NCBI GenBank assembly: GCA_900542555.1
Contig: UQNU01000036.1
Coordinates: 1 to 23,488, forward strand
Length of the DNA: 23,488 bases
Reading direction: 5' to 3'
Source of the DNA: an uncultured Collinsella sp.
GTDB lineage: Bacteria > Actinomycetota > Coriobacteriia > Coriobacteriales > Coriobacteriaceae
In this document: positions 21,407 to 23,488 of the stretch, piece after piece
How the letters are laid out: every line of letters begins with the position of its first letter
How positions within the stretch are numbered: position 1 is the first letter of the stretch
Translations under genes and position numbers: made by a program
Notes under the pieces: model-generated
The model's database searches: none
Told to the model about the DNA's origin: nothing
The model's input: the letters and a program-made list of their open reading frames with translations, nothing else

Positions 21407-23101
21407 CTACTTGCGATGCGCGCGATAGAACTCGATGAGCGCCTGGGTCGAAGCGTCCTGCTCGGCCTTGGCGGCATCGTCGTGGAAGGCCGGGGTGATC
21501 TGCTTGGCAAGCTGCTTGCCCAGCTCAACGCCCCACTGGTCGTAAGAGTCGATGCCCCAGACCGTGCCCTCGACAAACGTGATGTGCTCGTACAGGGCGA
21601 TGAGCTCGCCGAGTGCGAACGGGGTCAGCGTGTCGCCGAAGATCGAGGTCGTCGGGCGGTTGCCCTCAAAGCAACGGGCCGGGACGATCTGCTCGGGCGT
21701 GCCCTCGGCACGAACCTCATCGGCCGTCTTACCAAAGGCGAGTGCCTTGGTCTGGGCCAGGAAGTTGCCCAGGAACAGCTCATGCACGTCCTGGCCGCTA
21801 TCGGACGCAGGGTTGGCGGTATTGGCAAAGGCGATGAAATCGGCCGGAACCACCACGGTGCCCTGGTGCAGCAGCTGGTAGAAGGCATGCTGGCCGTTGG
21901 TACCGGGCTCGCCCCAGAAGATCTCACCGGTGTCGGAGGTCACGGCGCTGCCGTCCCAACGGACATGCTTGCCGTTGGACTCCATGGTGAGCTGCTGCAG
22001 GTAGGCCGGGAAACGATGCAGGTACTGGCAGTACGGCAGCACGGCGTGGCTCTTGGAACCGAAGAAGTTGACGTACCAGACGTTGAGCAGGCCCATCAGC
22101 GCGACGGCATTGTTCTCGAGCGGCGTGTTGCAGAAGTACTCGTCGATGGCGTGGAAGCCCTCGAGGAACTGTTGGAAGCGCTCGGGGCCGAGCACGACGA
22201 TCAGCGACAGGCCCACGGCGGAGTCAACGGAATAGCGGCCGCCAACCCAGTTCCAGAAACCGAAGGCGTTGGCGGGGTCGATACCGAAGGCCTCGACCTT
22301 CTCGAGTGCGGTGGAAACGGCGACGAAGTGCTTTGCCACGGCCTCGGCGTTCTGCTCATCGGAGCCGTCGATGGCGCCCTGAGCCTTGAGCTGCTCGAGC
22401 ATCCAGGTCTTGACCTCGCGGGCGTTGGTGAGGGTCTCGAGCGTGGTGAAGGTCTTGGAGACGATGATCACGAGCGTGGTCTCGGGATCCAGGCCCTTGA
22501 GCTTCTCGGCCTGGTCGTTGGGGTCGATGTTGGAGATGTAGCGGCAATCGATACCGGCGTCGGCATAGGGACGCAGAGCCTCGTAGGCCATGACCGGGCC
22601 CAGATCGGAGCCGCCGATGCCGATGGACACCAGGTGCTCGATCTTCTTGCCGGTAACGCCCTTCCATTCACCGGAGCGCACGCGCTCGGCGAAGGCATAC
22701 ATGCGATCGAGGACCTCGTGCACGTCGGCGACGACGTCCTGGCCGTCGACGATGAGCTGGCCCTTCTCGCTTGCCGGGCGGCGCAGCGCGGTGTGCAGGA
22801 CGGCGCGGTCCTCGGTGGTGTTGATGTGCTCGCCGGAGAACATGGCGTCGCGGCGCTCCTCGAGCTTCACCTCGCGGGCAAGATCGCACAGCAGCTTGAC
22901 GGTCTCATCGGTCACCAGGTTCTTCGACAGATCGAAGTGCAGGTCACCGGCGTCAAAGCTCAGCTTGTTCACGCGGTCGGCGTCAGCAGCGAACCAGGCC
23001 TTGAGGTCGATACCTTCGGCCTCGAGCTTCTCCTGATGAGCCTCGAGCGCCTTCCAAGCGGCAGTCGACGTAGCATCGATAGGTGCGGCAACAGTTGCCA
23101 T
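21407..23101 (-). CDS. pgi: Glucose-6-phosphate isomerase
   Basis: The 564-residue enzyme interconverts glucose 6-phosphate and fructose 6-phosphate in glycolysis. Diagnostic segments are SIGIGGSDLGP for phosphate binding, VSKTFTTLETLTNAR, FWNWVGGRYSVDSAVGL (PGI signature 1 region), GEIFWGEPGTNGQHAFYQLLHQGT with the catalytic Glu and His, and SYDQWGVELGKQLA (signature 2) with the catalytic Lys. The length is that of the large bacterial PGI type. The start at 23101 is chosen for GAGGAGG about 6 nt upstream; the ATG at 23128 lies before it. A TAGAAT at 23161-23166 (minus strand) could be a -10 box. It would consume the glucose 6-phosphate made by the FrlB-like deglycase, though it is a separate unit. 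Confidence 0.97.
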   Translation of the reverse strand: MATVAAPIDATSTAAWKALEAHQEKLEAEGIDLKAWFAADADRVNKLSFDAGDLHFDLSKNLVTDETVKLLCDLAREVKLEERRDAMFSGEHINTTEDRAVLHTALRRPASEKGQLIVDGQDVVADVHEVLDRMYAFAERVRSGEWKGVTGKKIEHLVSIGIGGSDLGPVMAYEALRPYADAGIDCRYISNIDPNDQAEKLKGLDPETTLVIIVSKTFTTLETLTNAREVKTWMLEQLKAQGAIDGSDEQNAEAVAKHFVAVSTALEKVEAFGIDPANAFGFWNWVGGRYSVDSAVGLSLIVVLGPERFQQFLEGFHAIDEYFCNTPLENNAVALMGLLNVWYVNFFGSKSHAVLPYCQYLHRFPAYLQQLTMESNGKHVRWDGSAVTSDTGEIFWGEPGTNGQHAFYQLLHQGTVVVPADFIAFANTANPASDSGQDVHELFLGNFLAQTKALAFGKTADEVRAEGTPEQIVPARCFEGNRPTTSIFGDTLTPFALGELIALYEHITFVEGTVWGIDSYDQWGVELGKQLAKQITPAFHDDAAKAEQDASTQALIEFYRAHRK

Positions 23102-23228
23102 AGAGTCCTCCTCAGCATACGGGCGCACGCCTCCATGCGCCCGGACATTCAGATGTCACTATTCTAGCGCAGGTCAAGACTATAATCAGCGAGCGTTGCC
23201 AATCGGCCCCCAAACGGCAACCGATCAA

Positions 23229-23290
23229 AAAGGGACAGGCTTATTTTGGCAGGTCAAACGCTTTACCAACCAATAATAACCCATCCCTTT
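23229..23290. repeat. Long imperfect palindrome, terminator or dispersed repeat element
   Basis: AAAGGGACAGG (23229-23239) pairs with CCCATCCCTTT (23280-23290). Inside, TTATTTTGG (23241-23249) pairs with CCAATAATAA (23270-23279) with one bulge, and GGT with ACC continues toward the centre. The whole 62 nt folds as one stem. In minus-strand RNA UUUUU follows, so it can terminate the gene at the right edge. The extent exceeds a usual terminator. Confidence 0.6.
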
Positions 23291-23300
23291 ATGGCAAATA

Positions 23301-23488
23301 TTAGGCCGCGGCGCAGACGCTTCCGAGCAACTCACGCAGAGGAGACCCGATGCCCTCAAGCAGTTCGGGCGCGATAATGGCAAAAACGGGAACCTCGCCG
23401 GCTCCCACGACGGCAGGCACCTTGCCCTCCGAGAGAATGCATCCATAAGGAACAAAACCATCTTCGCCGGCATCGAGCGCTGCCATGC
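23301..23488 (-). CDS. C-terminal end of an unidentified protein, cut by the window edge
   Basis: An open frame runs from the window edge to TAA at 23303-23301 and gives 62 codons. The visible part is compact and hydrophobic with many Gly, Ala and Val (GFVPYGCILSEGKVPAVVG, then VPVFAIIAPELLEGIGSPL) and ends LLGSVCAAA. It reads as the end of a soluble enzyme-like protein, but no family was recognised. A Met at 23486 could be internal or the start; upstream sequence is missing. An overlapping frame at 23225-23473 looks less protein-like (many Arg, Cys and Pro). A long hairpin follows 10 nt later. Confidence 0.5.
   Translation of the reverse strand, partial: MAALDAGEDGFVPYGCILSEGKVPAVVGAGEVPVFAIIAPELLEGIGSPLRELLGSVCAAA

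Noticed and set aside
21416..23167. Long open frame on the plus strand opposite pgi (over 580 codons)
   Set aside because: pgi is unambiguous on the other strand; the frame is a by-product of GC-rich codon use and shows only low-complexity Gly/Val/Glu/Asp sequence.
23225..23473. 82-codon minus-strand frame overlapping the right-edge gene
   Set aside because: It runs through the long palindrome and has an Arg/Cys/Pro-rich composition; the alternative frame ending at 23301 looks more like protein.

Overview
The window looks like a chromosomal segment of a GC-rich, Gram-positive gut anaerobe. Its gene content and protein sequences resemble Coriobacteriia, most likely Collinsella; this is an inference from style and gene content, not from a marker gene. 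Most genes lie on the minus strand. No tRNA, rRNA, CRISPR array, integrase or transposase gene was seen.

Left part (1-4803). ettA, an ABC-F translation factor, is followed to its right by a two-gene sdpR-sdpI operon (ArsR-type repressor and SdpI-type membrane protein) with a good promoter and terminator. A plus-strand pair then encodes TcdA (tRNA t6A dehydratase) and a TatD-family metal hydrolase.

Catabolic block (4804-16191). Ten minus-strand genes, mostly tightly spaced, read in order from 15230 down to 4804: YfcC-type transporter, YtcJ-type amidohydrolase, FrlC-like epimerase, FrlB-like deglycase (SIS domains), FrlD-like kinase, a second diverged PfkB kinase, a PF04909-type amidohydrolase-like protein, YjbQ, BtpA/SgcQ and an FGGY kinase. 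The Frl core points to uptake and breakdown of an Amadori compound (fructosamine). An intact-looking Rho-independent terminator between the two PfkB kinases probably splits the operon into two expression levels. A perfect 10-bp-arm palindrome lies just upstream of the transporter. The adjacent GntR/UTRA regulator carries an in-frame TAG and is probably a fresh pseudogene.

HAD pair (16342-17907). A Cof-type HAD phosphatase and a beta-phosphoglucomutase-like HAD protein are separated by a terminator whose U-tract runs almost into the ribosome binding site of the second gene.

Three-gene plus-strand module (about 18026-21265). After a 0.49-kb gene-free stretch with a candidate promoter and C/A-rich tandem repeats come an unrecognised 296-aa protein, a ClpP-like serine protease with a complete triad, and a VirD4/TraG-like ATPase without membrane segments that overlaps the protease gene by 8 bases. 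No relaxase, mating-pair or Clp ATPase gene accompanies them in the window. This is the best candidate here for an undescribed system.

Right part (21344-23488). pgi (glucose-6-phosphate isomerase, minus strand), a 62-nt long imperfect palindrome, and the C-terminal end of an unidentified minus-strand gene cut by the window edge.
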